64,000 bases of DNA from JAVVEG01 sp032251455 (GTDB lineage: Bacteria > Pseudomonadota > Gammaproteobacteria > Pseudomonadales > Pseudohongiellaceae), in contig JAVVEG010000015.1 of NCBI GenBank assembly GCA_032251455.1, positions 21,014-85,013 of the forward strand, in the 5' to 3' direction. The position numbers and the translations under genes were made by a program. Below, piece by piece: positions 43,006 to 51,526 of this stretch (its first letter is position 1; each line of letters opens with the position of its first letter). The notes under the pieces were generated by a model. That model was not told the origin of the DNA. It was given only the letters and a program-made list of their open reading frames with translations, and did not search any database.

Positions 43006-43311
43006 AATTCACATTCTCTCCAGTCGGTGGAAGTCGAGCATGAACTATTGGTGGGTCGTTCACATTACGCAAGCAGTTAACTGTTTGAATGCTGTTCGTT
43101 AACGTTAATCATGAAATTATATTTAATTGATTTATTTGAGTTTTTATCATCCCACCCGCTGATCTTCCCTGGCTGCGGTGAAATAACCTTTTGACACGTT
43201 CTGTGGCTTCTTATGCCGAACCATATACGATAGAATTGCGCCGCTGAACAAACGGGTCTCATTGACGGAAGAGACTCAATTTTACGGATTAACGAATTTC
43301 AGGAGTCAACC
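43006..43311. promoter_or_regulatory. 306-base intergenic region between divergent TonB receptor genes
   Basis: This AT-rich gap must hold promoters for both receptors. It contains the palindrome CGTTAACG (43097-43104) and an AT-rich stretch TTAATCATGAAATTATATTT (43105-43124). No convincing 19-base Fur box is visible. AGGAG precedes the ATG at 43312. Confidence 0.4.
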
Positions 43312-45384
43312 ATGGTGGTTACACGTTATTTTCAGATTTTAATACCACTCATGCTCGTAGGCAGCCCGCTGACGGTTCTGGCCCAGACATCACCTCTGGA
43401 AGAGATCGTGGTTATCGGTTCCCGAACAGAACAGGCCCTGGGCAATATACCCATGGCAATCAGCATCGTCGGCCAGGATGACATCCAACTCGGCCGCCAG
43501 GAGCTGAGCCTCGATGAATCCCTGGCCCGCATCCCCGGGCTGACCATGCAGAACCGCTATAACTTTACCCAGGACCTCAATGTGTCCATTCGCGGTTTTG
43601 GCGCCAGGGCCAGTTTCGGCATCCGTGGTATCAAGGTGTTTTCTGATGATATCCCCGTCACCCTGCCGGATGGACAGAGCGGCACCGATGATCTGGACCT
43701 GGGTTCCGCCCAGAGTATCGAAGTCATCCGCGGCCCCTCGGCCTCTCTTTACGGAACTGCCTCAGGCGGAGTCATCAGCCTGACCACACAGGACCCCACT
43801 CCCGAACCCTTCGTGGAAACCAAGTTTACCTTTGGCGAGTTCGGGCAGGAGAAATACCAGGTCAAGGCTGGCGGCGAATCGGGCCGCTTCGGCTACCTGG
43901 TCAATATCTCCCACCTGGAGATGGACGGATTCCGGGATTTTTCGGGAGTCCAGCACAGTCTGATCAACTCCAAGCTGCGCTACACCTTTGCCGACGACTC
44001 AACGCTCACCGCCATCATCAATGCGGTGAATTCACCCTTTGCCAGGGATCCCGGTGGCATTACCCGGGCCGAGGTGGCAGCTGACCGCAAGCAGGCCCAG
44101 TCGCGCAACCTGAGCTCCAATTCCGGCGAAAGTTTCAACCAGCAGCGTGTCGGCCTGGTCTACAAGAAAAATTTTGGCACACAGCACGCGCTGACCCTGC
44201 GCACCTACTCCATAATGAAGGATTTCAAGACCTTCCTGCCCATTGGCACACATATCCCCTTTGTGGCGGATGACGGGGTGGCACAGTTTGACCGCACTTT
44301 CTATGGTGCGGGTGCGCTGTACACCTACTCGGACACACTGCTGGGATTACCCAATGTATTCAGTATCGGTGTGGATGTGGATGTGCAGCGGGATGATCGT
44401 CAGCGTTTCCTCAACAATGCCGGCGTACAGGGTGCCAAGGTATTTGACCAGCTTGAAGAGGCAGATTCTCTCGGAGTGTATTTCCGCAATGAAACCAATC
44501 TGACCGACCGGCTCATTCTCAGCTTTGGTGGCCGCTATGACAACCTTGACCTGAGCGTGAATGACCGCTACATCGCCAACGGCGACCAGAGCGGTGATCT
44601 GGATTTCGATGAGTTCAGCCCAAGCATAGGCCTGATGTGGAACCTGTCGCCCGCACTCAATCTCTATACCAACTTTGCCACCTCGTTTGAAACTCCCACC
44701 TTCACCGAACTGGGCTCCCCAGCTCAGGATCTGAATGTGAATCTGGGCGGCTTCAACAATGTCAATGCCCAGGAAGCGGACAGTTTCGAAATCGGTGCCA
44801 AGGGCAGCTTGCTCAACAACCGGCTGTTCTACGATCTTGCCCTCTATACCATGGACGTCGACGATGAGATTTCCAATATCGTCAGCATAGAGAACCGCGC
44901 CTTCTTTGAAAATTCAGACACGGATCGCTCCGGCCTTGAATTACAGATTCAGGCCCAGCTGACCGATCGCCTGAAATTGACTGCTGCCTATACTTATTCC
45001 GATTTCACCTTCGACAGCTTCGATACCAACCCGGCAGCCGTCGATGAGCGGATACCCGGCATTCCGAAACACCAGTTGTACGCCGAGCTGGCGTACCGGC
45101 ACACCTCCGGGACCTACCTGATCCTGGATGCCTTGAATGTGGGTGATTTCTACTCTGACAATGCCAATACCGATGCCGGAAAAGTTGATTCCACCATCGT
45201 ATCAAACCTGCGACTGGGCCGGGACTTTGCTTTCAACGACATCACCGTGGCACCCTTTTTTGGCGTCAACAATCTGTTTGATGAAGACTACTTCTCCAAT
45301 GTCCGCACCAACGCTTTTGGCGGGCGGGCGTTCGAACCGGCACCTGACCGTCATATCTACGGCGGTGTTCGCGTCAATTTCTGA
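43312..45384 (+). CDS. TonB-dependent receptor, FecA/iron-type
   Basis: This 690-residue outer-membrane receptor has a signal peptide ending VLAQT, a TonB box EEIVVIG (about residues 30-36) and a plug with the block IRGFGARASFGIRGIKVF and AQSIEVIRGPSASLYGTASG. The barrel ends in the terminal strand IYGGVRVNF. The FGIRGIKVF.D.IP.TLPDGQ signature is common in receptors annotated as ferric-citrate or haem/iron transporters. Its divergent position opposite the siderophore receptor suggests a shared iron-responsive control region, but the substrate is not known. Confidence 0.92.
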   Translation: MVVTRYFQILIPLMLVGSPLTVLAQTSPLEEIVVIGSRTEQALGNIPMAISIVGQDDIQLGRQELSLDESLARIPGLTMQNRYNFTQDLNVSIRGFGARASFGIRGIKVFSDDIPVTLPDGQSGTDDLDLGSAQSIEVIRGPSASLYGTASGGVISLTTQDPTPEPFVETKFTFGEFGQEKYQVKAGGESGRFGYLVNISHLEMDGFRDFSGVQHSLINSKLRYTFADDSTLTAIINAVNSPFARDPGGITRAEVAADRKQAQSRNLSSNSGESFNQQRVGLVYKKNFGTQHALTLRTYSIMKDFKTFLPIGTHIPFVADDGVAQFDRTFYGAGALYTYSDTLLGLPNVFSIGVDVDVQRDDRQRFLNNAGVQGAKVFDQLEEADSLGVYFRNETNLTDRLILSFGGRYDNLDLSVNDRYIANGDQSGDLDFDEFSPSIGLMWNLSPALNLYTNFATSFETPTFTELGSPAQDLNVNLGGFNNVNAQEADSFEIGAKGSLLNNRLFYDLALYTMDVDDEISNIVSIENRAFFENSDTDRSGLELQIQAQLTDRLKLTAAYTYSDFTFDSFDTNPAAVDERIPGIPKHQLYAELAYRHTSGTYLILDALNVGDFYSDNANTDAGKVDSTIVSNLRLGRDFAFNDITVAPFFGVNNLFDEDYFSNVRTNAFGGRAFEPAPDRHIYGGVRVNF

Positions 45385-45410
45385 TCTCCCCCACTATTTG
45401 TAGCAATCGC

Positions 45411-45453
45411 GCCTCGTTGCGGTCTAAGCTGAATCAGCTTCTGCCGCACGAGG
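45411..45453. repeat. Imperfect inverted repeat with nested palindrome
   Basis: CCTCGTTGCGG (45412-45422) pairs with CCGCACGAGG (45444-45453), with one bulged base. Between them lies AAGCTGAATCAGCTT (45426-45440), itself palindromic. It sits after the second TonB receptor gene and lacks a T-run, so it may be an unusual terminator, an operator, or a REP-like element. Confidence 0.5.
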
Positions 45454-45515
45454 TCCGTCATGCACATCCACCACAACACAAGCATCATGTTCTGCCGGCA
45501 AGGGCGTGATCTCTC

Positions 45516-46430
45516 ATGATCAGCCTAATCATTACTCTCCTGTTCGCCGCCTATATCGGCTTTCTTGCCCAGGCGACGGGCCTGTGCCTGGTGCGGGGAG
45601 TCAGTGAATCAATGACGGGAAGACCCTTGCGTCTGCTGGCCATTCTGCTGGCCGGTTTCTGGATTTATCTCTACCTGCCTGTACTCCCCGCAGAGTATCT
45701 GAGCGATTACCTCCCCCGTTATCGCTGGCACCCAGGATTCATGCTGGGCGGGGTGCTGTTCGGATTGGGCGCTGCCCTCAATGGAGCCTGCTCGATTTCC
45801 ACGGCCAGCCGCTTGTCCTGTGGCGATTTGCGCATGCTGTTCACGATGATGGGCTGGCTGGCGGGATGGCTGTTGCTGGAATTCCTGGATCTGCGCTTCA
45901 CCTACCAGACGGAAGCCAGCACCGGCTCCGGCATGACTGTGCTTAACTATATCGCGCTTGCACTGATAAGCCTGTTCAGCATTCTGGTCTATTGGCAGAA
46001 TAAAACCCGATGGCGCACCTGGCGTGGCATCATGCTCGTGGGCATACTGGCAGGGGCCATGTTTTTGCTGCAACCGGTCTGGCCACCCAGTGATTTTGTG
46101 CGCGATCTGGGGCTATCCATTCTCCACGAGAATGCCGCGGGCCTGCCTTCCCTGCACCGGATCGGCATCCTGCTGGCCATGTTGGTGGGTATGGTGATCA
46201 GCGCCTGGCATTACCGCCGCTTCCGCCTGATTCTTCCCGATCTGCTCTCCACTGGCCGCTATCTGCTGTCGGGGATGATGATGGGGGCCGGTGCGGCCCT
46301 GGCACTGGGGGGTAATGACTACCAGCTGCTGATGGCAGTGCCGGCTTTATCCCTGGCTGGCATCAGTGCGCTGGCCAGCATGCTGCTGGGAGTTTTCCTG
46401 GGAATTCATCTACTGCGCAGAATTCAATAA
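45516..46430 (+). CDS. YeeE/YedE-type membrane transporter
   Basis: This 304-residue protein has about nine membrane helices and two copies of the family's G-rich motif, the first reading GAALNGACSIST (about residues 85-96). Thiosulfate-transporting members (TsuA) pass the ion along conserved cysteines. Here Cys24 (ATGLCLVRG) and Cys92 are present with an extra Cys102, but the equivalent place in the second repeat reads GGND, without cysteine. Transport of a sulfur compound is therefore possible but weakened. No TusA-like partner gene is adjacent. An AAGGG sequence lies 14 bases before the ATG, so translation initiation may be weak. Confidence 0.8.
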   Translation: MISLIITLLFAAYIGFLAQATGLCLVRGVSESMTGRPLRLLAILLAGFWIYLYLPVLPAEYLSDYLPRYRWHPGFMLGGVLFGLGAALNGACSISTASRLSCGDLRMLFTMMGWLAGWLLLEFLDLRFTYQTEASTGSGMTVLNYIALALISLFSILVYWQNKTRWRTWRGIMLVGILAGAMFLLQPVWPPSDFVRDLGLSILHENAAGLPSLHRIGILLAMLVGMVISAWHYRRFRLILPDLLSTGRYLLSGMMMGAGAALALGGNDYQLLMAVPALSLAGISALASMLLGVFLGIHLLRRIQ

Positions 46431-46470
46431 CAAATCCGGTATAGTGTCTGTAGCTGGTAATCCTTCCTAC

Positions 46471-46508
46471 CTGACCAAGGGCCTGACCAAGAAGCCTGAC
46501 CAAGGAGC
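46471..46508 (+). repeat. 12-13-base tandem repeat duplicating a ribosome-binding site
   Basis: Three units start CTGACCAAG at 46471, 46483 and 46496. Only the last contains AAGGAG, at the right distance (six bases) from the ATG at 46514. The others have AAGGGC and AAGAAG. Confidence 0.85.
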
Positions 46509-46513
46509 CAATA

Positions 46514-48157
46514 ATGACAAAAACATTCTCCCGACCACTCTTTGGACTGGGCCTTCTGTTGCTGGCAGGCAATGCTGCACAGGCGCAGTCAGCCGCTGAA
46601 GAGCAAGCCTGCCAGGTCCTGGCCGCGACACCGAACCTGACCATACTCTCCGCGTCAATCATGCCCGCGCAGGGCGATACTCCCGCGTATTGTTATGTGC
46701 GCGGGCTCATTGCGCCATCGACCCATTACCATGTGCAACTGCCGTTGCCGGGAAACTGGAATGCACGCTTCCTGCAATGGGGTGATGGCGGCAAGGACGG
46801 CGACCTCGATTTTGCCAACCATCGCCTGGCGCAAGGCTATGCCGTTGCCAACAGCAATACCGGCCATGACAGCGCTACCGAACCCGGCTCACAATTCGGT
46901 TACCACAATCGACAGGCGGAAATCGACTTCGGTTATCGCTCGGTGCATCTGACCGTGATGGCTGGCAAGGCCCTGGCCCAGCGCTATTATCGCACCGAGC
47001 CCAGCTACTCCTATTTTGAGGGCTGCTCCACCGGGGGCCGGCAGGGCTTGATGGAGGCACAACGCTTTCCCTACGATTTCGATGGCATCGTTGCGGGTGC
47101 CCCGGTCAATTATTATCAGGCCATGAATGCGGCTGGCGTGTGGTGGCTGCAGCGAATGTTCAAGGATGATTTTGCCGGCAATCTGGCCGTGGACACCGAC
47201 GCAGACGGTAGTTTTGACAGCGTCAATCTGTTGCAGATACTGAACCAGCAGGTCTTGCAGAAATGCGACGCTCAAGATGGTATCCGCGATGGCCTGCTCA
47301 ACAATCCGCTGGCTTGCGAATTTGAACCCCAACGTGATCTTGCCGCCTTGATGTGCACCAATAGCAGTGCCTCGGACAGTTGCTTTACGCCGGCACAAGT
47401 TCAAACCATCGCTGACTTTTACAGCGGGCCCTACGACGATGCGGGCACCATTCTTTATCCCGGCAAGGCACTGGGTTCGGAACTGGAGTGGATCAATCTG
47501 TACGTTCCCAATGCGCGCAATCGCAATGCTCCAGGCATGCTGGTCGGCCCTGCCGGCGATCATGTCAATTACCTGTTCTATGAGAACGACCCGGGCGTAG
47601 CCATTGCAGACCTGAGCAATCCTGCTCACGTTCCCGGGCGCAATGCGGCACTGCCGGAATTTTCCTGGCTGGAGTTCGATATCAATGACCTCAGTGCCGG
47701 CAAGGCCACTCTGATGCAATCCATCATGGACGCCACGGACCCCGACCTGAGTCGTTTCCTGAAGGATAACAAGGGCAAGCTGCTGCTCTATCACGGCTGG
47801 AGCGATGCGCTGTCCTCTGCCAAAGCGACCGTGCGCTATTTCGAAGACATGGTGACTGCGACCTACAACGGGCAGATGAGCGCGGCCATGGACAGCACCC
47901 GCTTGTTCCTGGCTCCGGGTATGGGACACTGTGGCGGCGGGCCAGGCCCGAATACCTGGGACAAGTTGCCGGCGCTGGTCGACTGGGTTGAGAACGACAG
48001 GGCACCGGCCAACATCATTGCCACGCATGCCAGTAACGGGCGTGTGGACAATGAAAGACCCCTGTGCCCTTATCCGCAGGAAGCGGTTTACACCGGGCCC
48101 TCAGGTGGTGAGGATGCGGCAGAGAATTGGGTTGCGGAGAATTTTACCTGCCGCTGA
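46514..48157 (+). CDS. Tannase/feruloyl esterase family hydrolase
   Basis: This 547-residue exported serine esterase has a signal peptide ending AAQAQ. The nucleophile is Ser172 in GCSTGG, preceded by Cys171. The acid is in HGWSDAL and the base in PGMGHCGG, where the Cys next to the His should pair with Cys171, giving the CS-D-HC arrangement of the family. DTDADGSFDSVN (about residues 226-237) resembles the family's calcium-binding loop in the lid domain. Substrates in the family are gallate or hydroxycinnamate esters, including plant polysaccharide esters. The gene follows a repeated ribosome-binding segment, and its last 70 bases overlap the convergent DMT transporter gene. Confidence 0.92.
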   Translation: MTKTFSRPLFGLGLLLLAGNAAQAQSAAEEQACQVLAATPNLTILSASIMPAQGDTPAYCYVRGLIAPSTHYHVQLPLPGNWNARFLQWGDGGKDGDLDFANHRLAQGYAVANSNTGHDSATEPGSQFGYHNRQAEIDFGYRSVHLTVMAGKALAQRYYRTEPSYSYFEGCSTGGRQGLMEAQRFPYDFDGIVAGAPVNYYQAMNAAGVWWLQRMFKDDFAGNLAVDTDADGSFDSVNLLQILNQQVLQKCDAQDGIRDGLLNNPLACEFEPQRDLAALMCTNSSASDSCFTPAQVQTIADFYSGPYDDAGTILYPGKALGSELEWINLYVPNARNRNAPGMLVGPAGDHVNYLFYENDPGVAIADLSNPAHVPGRNAALPEFSWLEFDINDLSAGKATLMQSIMDATDPDLSRFLKDNKGKLLLYHGWSDALSSAKATVRYFEDMVTATYNGQMSAAMDSTRLFLAPGMGHCGGGPGPNTWDKLPALVDWVENDRAPANIIATHASNGRVDNERPLCPYPQEAVYTGPSGGEDAAENWVAENFTCR

Positions 48158-48999
48158 TTCAGTCCCAGCCAGACCAGCGGCACTACAATCATCAGGCTGC
48201 CTGCCACAAACCACAGATCTGGCACCTCCGCAAACCCTACCCAGCCAATCGCAACCGCCCAGATCAAGCCAGTGTACTCCGCACTGGTCACCTGATTCGC
48301 GTCCACATCCCGATACGCCAGCAACACGGTAATGCTATAGCCCAGAATCAACACCCCCGAGCCCACCGCGCTCATCAGCACGCGCGGCTCCAACGCCAGC
48401 CCCTCCCAGACAAAAAAAACGGCAGACACTGGCAGCAGCAGCAAATAACTCAGGAACAGCCTGTGCAGGGTGGATTGCTGCGTCGGCAACATGCGCACCA
48501 TCACCGCACTGATGGCCAAGGCCAGCGCTCCGACCAGCGCTGCCAGCGCACCCCAGTTAAATTCGACCGGCCGCAGAATCACCACGATGCCGGCAAAACC
48601 GCTGAACACGGCAAACACACTGAGCACGGTCAACTTTTCCCGGAAAATCATCACCGCCAACAACATCACCAGTAGGGGCGCCACGTAAAATACCGCATTG
48701 GCAGTTGCCAGCGGCAACGAAGTCAGCGCCACCACCATGCAGAAAATTCCCACCATGCCCGCCAGTGAACGGCAAGCATGCACCGGCAGACCATCAAAAG
48801 GCGTGACCAGGTCAAAGCGGCGATACAGTGGCAGCAATATCACCAGTGAAAACAGGCTGCGCAGAAAAATGAACTGGAAAATGGGCACGTCCTCGCCCAT
48901 GACCTTGACGAAGACATCGGACCCGACGGCCAGCGCATTGCCGATGACCAGTAATATGATGGCTTTGCTAATGCTTCCAGCAGGCATCCAGGCATCCAA
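48088..48999 (-). CDS. EamA/DMT-family transporter
   Basis: This 303-residue inner-membrane protein has ten predicted helices arranged as two EamA repeats. Typical features are FQFIFLRSLFSLVILLP in the first repeat, LPLATANAVFYVAPLLVM, and the second-repeat SAEYTGLIWAVAIGW. DMT carriers export amino acids or small metabolites, and the substrate is unknown. The 3' end runs 70 bases into the opposite strand of the esterase gene, so the last 22 residues are antisense to its C-terminus. The start may be ATG at 48999 or the ATG four codons later (MPAGSISK). Confidence 0.88.
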   Translation of the reverse strand: MDAWMPAGSISKAIILLVIGNALAVGSDVFVKVMGEDVPIFQFIFLRSLFSLVILLPLYRRFDLVTPFDGLPVHACRSLAGMVGIFCMVVALTSLPLATANAVFYVAPLLVMLLAVMIFREKLTVLSVFAVFSGFAGIVVILRPVEFNWGALAALVGALALAISAVMVRMLPTQQSTLHRLFLSYLLLLPVSAVFFVWEGLALEPRVLMSAVGSGVLILGYSITVLLAYRDVDANQVTSAEYTGLIWAVAIGWVGFAEVPDLWFVAGSLMIVVPLVWLGLNQRQVKFSATQFSAASSPPEGPV

Positions 49000-49067
49000 T
49001 TATGAATGAATTCATACTATGATGAGAAACACGCAGCATACTAAATAACAGCCGGAGAAACAGCACA

Positions 49068-50234
49068 GTGGACTTTAATCTGACCGACAATCAACGCGAA
49101 ATCGCCGACGCCGTTGCCCAATTATGCGCCCGCTTTGACGCCAGGTACTGGCGCAACTGCGATGCCGACGCCCGTTTTCCCGAGGAATTTGTCGCCGCCA
49201 TCACCCAGGCCGGCTGGCTGGGCATTGCCATGCCCGAAGCCTACGGCGGCGCCGGTCTCGGCATCACCGAAGCCGCCCTCATGGCGCACCGCATCACCCG
49301 CTCCGGAGCCGGCATGAGCGGTGCTTCCGCTATCCATATGAACCTGTTCGGCCCGCATCCCATTGTGGTATTTGGCAGCAAGGAACAGAAACAGCGCTTC
49401 CTGCCACCATTGATCGCCGGCACTGAGCGTACCTGTTTTGGCGTGACCGAACCCGATGCCGGGCTCAACACCACCGCACTGGAAACCCGTGCCAAACGCA
49501 GCGGCGACCACTACCTCATCAACGGTCGCAAGATGTGGACCACCACCGCACAAACCGCCACCCATATTCTGCTGATCACCCGCACCACCCCGCTGGCCGA
49601 GTGCAAGAAACCCACCGATGGCCTGACCCTGTTCTACACCCCGCTGGATCGCAACCACATCGAGGTGCGCCGCATCCCCAAGATGGGTCGCGCCGCCGTC
49701 GATTCCAATGCCCTGTTCATCGACAACCTGGAAGTGCCGGTCGCCAACCGCATCGGCGAAGAAGGCGACGGTTGGCGCTGCCTGTTGCACGGGCTCAATC
49801 CCGAGCGCATTCTCGTCGCCGCCGAGGCAGTCGGCATCGGCCAGGTGGCCCTGGAGAAAGCCGCCAACTATGCGCGTGAGCGCATCGTATTTGACCGCCC
49901 GATCGGTAAAAACCAGGCCATCGCACATCCGCTGGCGGAGTGCTGGATGGAGCTGGAAGCAGCCTGGCTGATGACCTGCAAGGCAGCCAGCCTGTACGAT
50001 GCTGGCCAGCCCTGCGGCATCGAAGCCAACGCGGCCAAATACCTGGCCGCAGAAGCCGCATTCAAGGCTTGCGAGCGCGCAGTGCTGACCCATGGTGGCA
50101 TGGGTTACGCAAAAGAATATGATGTGGAAAGATTATTCCGCGAGGTATTGATTCCGCGCATTGCGCCGGTGAGTCAGGAGATGATCAAGAACTTCATCGC
50201 CGAGAAAGTCCTGGATCAACCACGGTCTTACTGA
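49068..50234 (+). CDS. Acyl-CoA dehydrogenase
   Basis: This 388-residue FAD-dependent acyl-CoA dehydrogenase is from a GTG start with GGAG upstream. Family blocks are FGVTEPDAGLNTTA, YLINGRKMWTTTAQT, GLNPERILVAAEAVG, ERIVFDRPIGKNQAI and the C-terminal HGGMGYAKEYDVERLFRE. The YAKEY.VER.FR form and the LIPRIAPVSQEMI ending differ from straight-chain enzymes and occur in poorly characterised branches that act on CoA esters of branched or cyclic acids. It is not adjacent to other beta-oxidation genes. The coding sequence is visibly richer in GC than its neighbours downstream. Confidence 0.92.
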   Translation: MDFNLTDNQREIADAVAQLCARFDARYWRNCDADARFPEEFVAAITQAGWLGIAMPEAYGGAGLGITEAALMAHRITRSGAGMSGASAIHMNLFGPHPIVVFGSKEQKQRFLPPLIAGTERTCFGVTEPDAGLNTTALETRAKRSGDHYLINGRKMWTTTAQTATHILLITRTTPLAECKKPTDGLTLFYTPLDRNHIEVRRIPKMGRAAVDSNALFIDNLEVPVANRIGEEGDGWRCLLHGLNPERILVAAEAVGIGQVALEKAANYARERIVFDRPIGKNQAIAHPLAECWMELEAAWLMTCKAASLYDAGQPCGIEANAAKYLAAEAAFKACERAVLTHGGMGYAKEYDVERLFREVLIPRIAPVSQEMIKNFIAEKVLDQPRSY

Positions 50235-50383
50235 TTGGAAGTGAGTTTGGACAGTTGGTGCTCTTTGCCACCTACAGTCCGGCCAAGTTGCTGGTGGCGA
50301 GGGTACCTGAAGGGAATACGTCGTGACGACTGTGGTCATGGAATCCGCAAACATCCGGTTAGAATTGCCGCAAATACACTACC

Positions 50384-50410
50384 TGTCACAAATCCCGGCC
50401 CGGTTTCGTC
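50384..50410 (+). promoter_or_regulatory. ECF41-type promoter
   Basis: TGTCACA at 50384-50390 and CGTC at 50407-50410 are separated by exactly 16 bases, matching the consensus I recall for ECF41 sigma factors (TGTCACA-N16-CGTC). The transcript would start near 50417 and read through the cupin, AhpD-like and sigma genes. Confidence 0.75.
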
Positions 50411-50483
50411 TTAGGCCTGTCTGTGTCGTATCATCGGCACGGAAACGGTAACTGCCGCGTCAATTCAACGCAAGAGGTGCTTT

Positions 50484-50876
50484 ATGAGTAGATATACAAC
50501 CCTGGGGGCAGTTCTGCTGCCCCTGTTGCTTATCGCGTCCCAAGGCCACAGCGCTGAGGTATCGGAACTCTTTGTGAAGGAGTTGTCGACAATACTGCAG
50601 AACCAGGAGGTGCAGGTACTCAGCGTGACCTACGCGCCGGGCGAGGCGGGAATTCCTCATCGACATCCCGGTCATAGCTTCATCTATGTGACCAAGGGCT
50701 CGATCAAAATGGGAGTGCGTGGCGCTGAGCCCGTCACCCTCAGTGAAGGGGAGACTTTTTATGAGAGCCCGGATGACGTGCACACGGTGGGCCAAAATCT
50801 CAGCGAGACGGAACCGGCGCAACTGCTCGTCTTTATGCTAAAACCCCAGGGCACACCCATCGTACTGCCCGAGTAG
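50484..50876 (+). CDS. Small exported cupin-domain protein
   Basis: This 130-residue protein has a signal peptide ending HSAEV and a single cupin barrel. The metal-site region reads HRHPGHSFIYVTKGS (about residues 57-71), with three histidines and a Glu-lacking motif 1. The second motif is reduced to YESPDDVH near residue 93. Such small periplasmic cupins are usually of unknown function and may detoxify or sense small molecules. It is the first gene behind an ECF41-type promoter and is followed by an AhpD-like gene and the sigma gene, so it is probably part of the ECF41 response. Confidence 0.85.
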   Translation: MSRYTTLGAVLLPLLLIASQGHSAEVSELFVKELSTILQNQEVQVLSVTYAPGEAGIPHRHPGHSFIYVTKGSIKMGVRGAEPVTLSEGETFYESPDDVHTVGQNLSETEPAQLLVFMLKPQGTPIVLPE

Positions 50877-50953
50877 TGACGGCCGGTCACAACGGCGGCT
50901 GTTAATCCGTCTGAGTGGCTGAACCAGTTCATTTTACAATGAGGTAAATTGCC

Positions 50954-51526
50954 ATGAGACTAGCCCCTGTTGAACAGCCTGCCGCCAAGGCGGTTCAGGA
51001 TGCGTATTCCCAATCACTCGAACGCTACGGGCTGGTCATCAGTCCGCTGAAGACCGTCACCGCCCGTGTGCCCGCCAGCCTGCCGCTGAGCGAAGCGATA
51101 GTTGCTTACCTGTACTCCGGCTGCACCTTAGACCCTTCATTACGCTTGCTGGTACAGCTTCTCGTGGCCCGGCTGAATCATTGTGATTTCTGTATCGATA
51201 TCGCCTCGGCAAGCGCAGTGACAACCGGGATCACAGCAGAGAAACTGGCGGCCATTGAAACGTTTGCAACAAGTCCTTTGTTTGATGAGAAGGAGCGATC
51301 GGCGCTTGCCTATGTCAGCCATGCCACGCGCCATAAGGCAGTGCCGGACGCCGTGTTTGAGTCCCTGCAGGCACATCATGACGATACCGCTATCGCCGAA
51401 ATCACGCTGGTACTGGCCATAGAGCACTATTTCAATATGATCAATATCCCCCTCGGGATTGAGGCCGACGGGTTTTGCGCCATGTTGGCGACACCGCAAT
51501 CCCCGGCCCGGGCGGCAGCGGACTGA
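50954..51526 (+). CDS. Carboxymuconolactone decarboxylase/AhpD-like protein
   Basis: This 190-residue alpha-helical protein of the AhpD/CMD superfamily contains the redox pair CDFC in LNHCDFCIDIAS (about residues 75-86). AhpD-type proteins use such a CxxC to reduce peroxidases or as antioxidant relays. This superfamily is one of the standard targets of ECF41 sigma factors (the COE group). The TGA stop is immediately followed by the ATG of the sigma factor gene, so the two are translationally coupled. Confidence 0.92.
   Translation: MRLAPVEQPAAKAVQDAYSQSLERYGLVISPLKTVTARVPASLPLSEAIVAYLYSGCTLDPSLRLLVQLLVARLNHCDFCIDIASASAVTTGITAEKLAAIETFATSPLFDEKERSALAYVSHATRHKAVPDAVFESLQAHHDDTAIAEITLVLAIEHYFNMINIPLGIEADGFCAMLATPQSPARAAAD

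Noticed and set aside
43081..43130. Fur box between the TonB receptor genes
   Set aside because: The region is AT-rich but does not match GATAATGATAATCATTATC well enough at any offset. It is kept only as a general control region.
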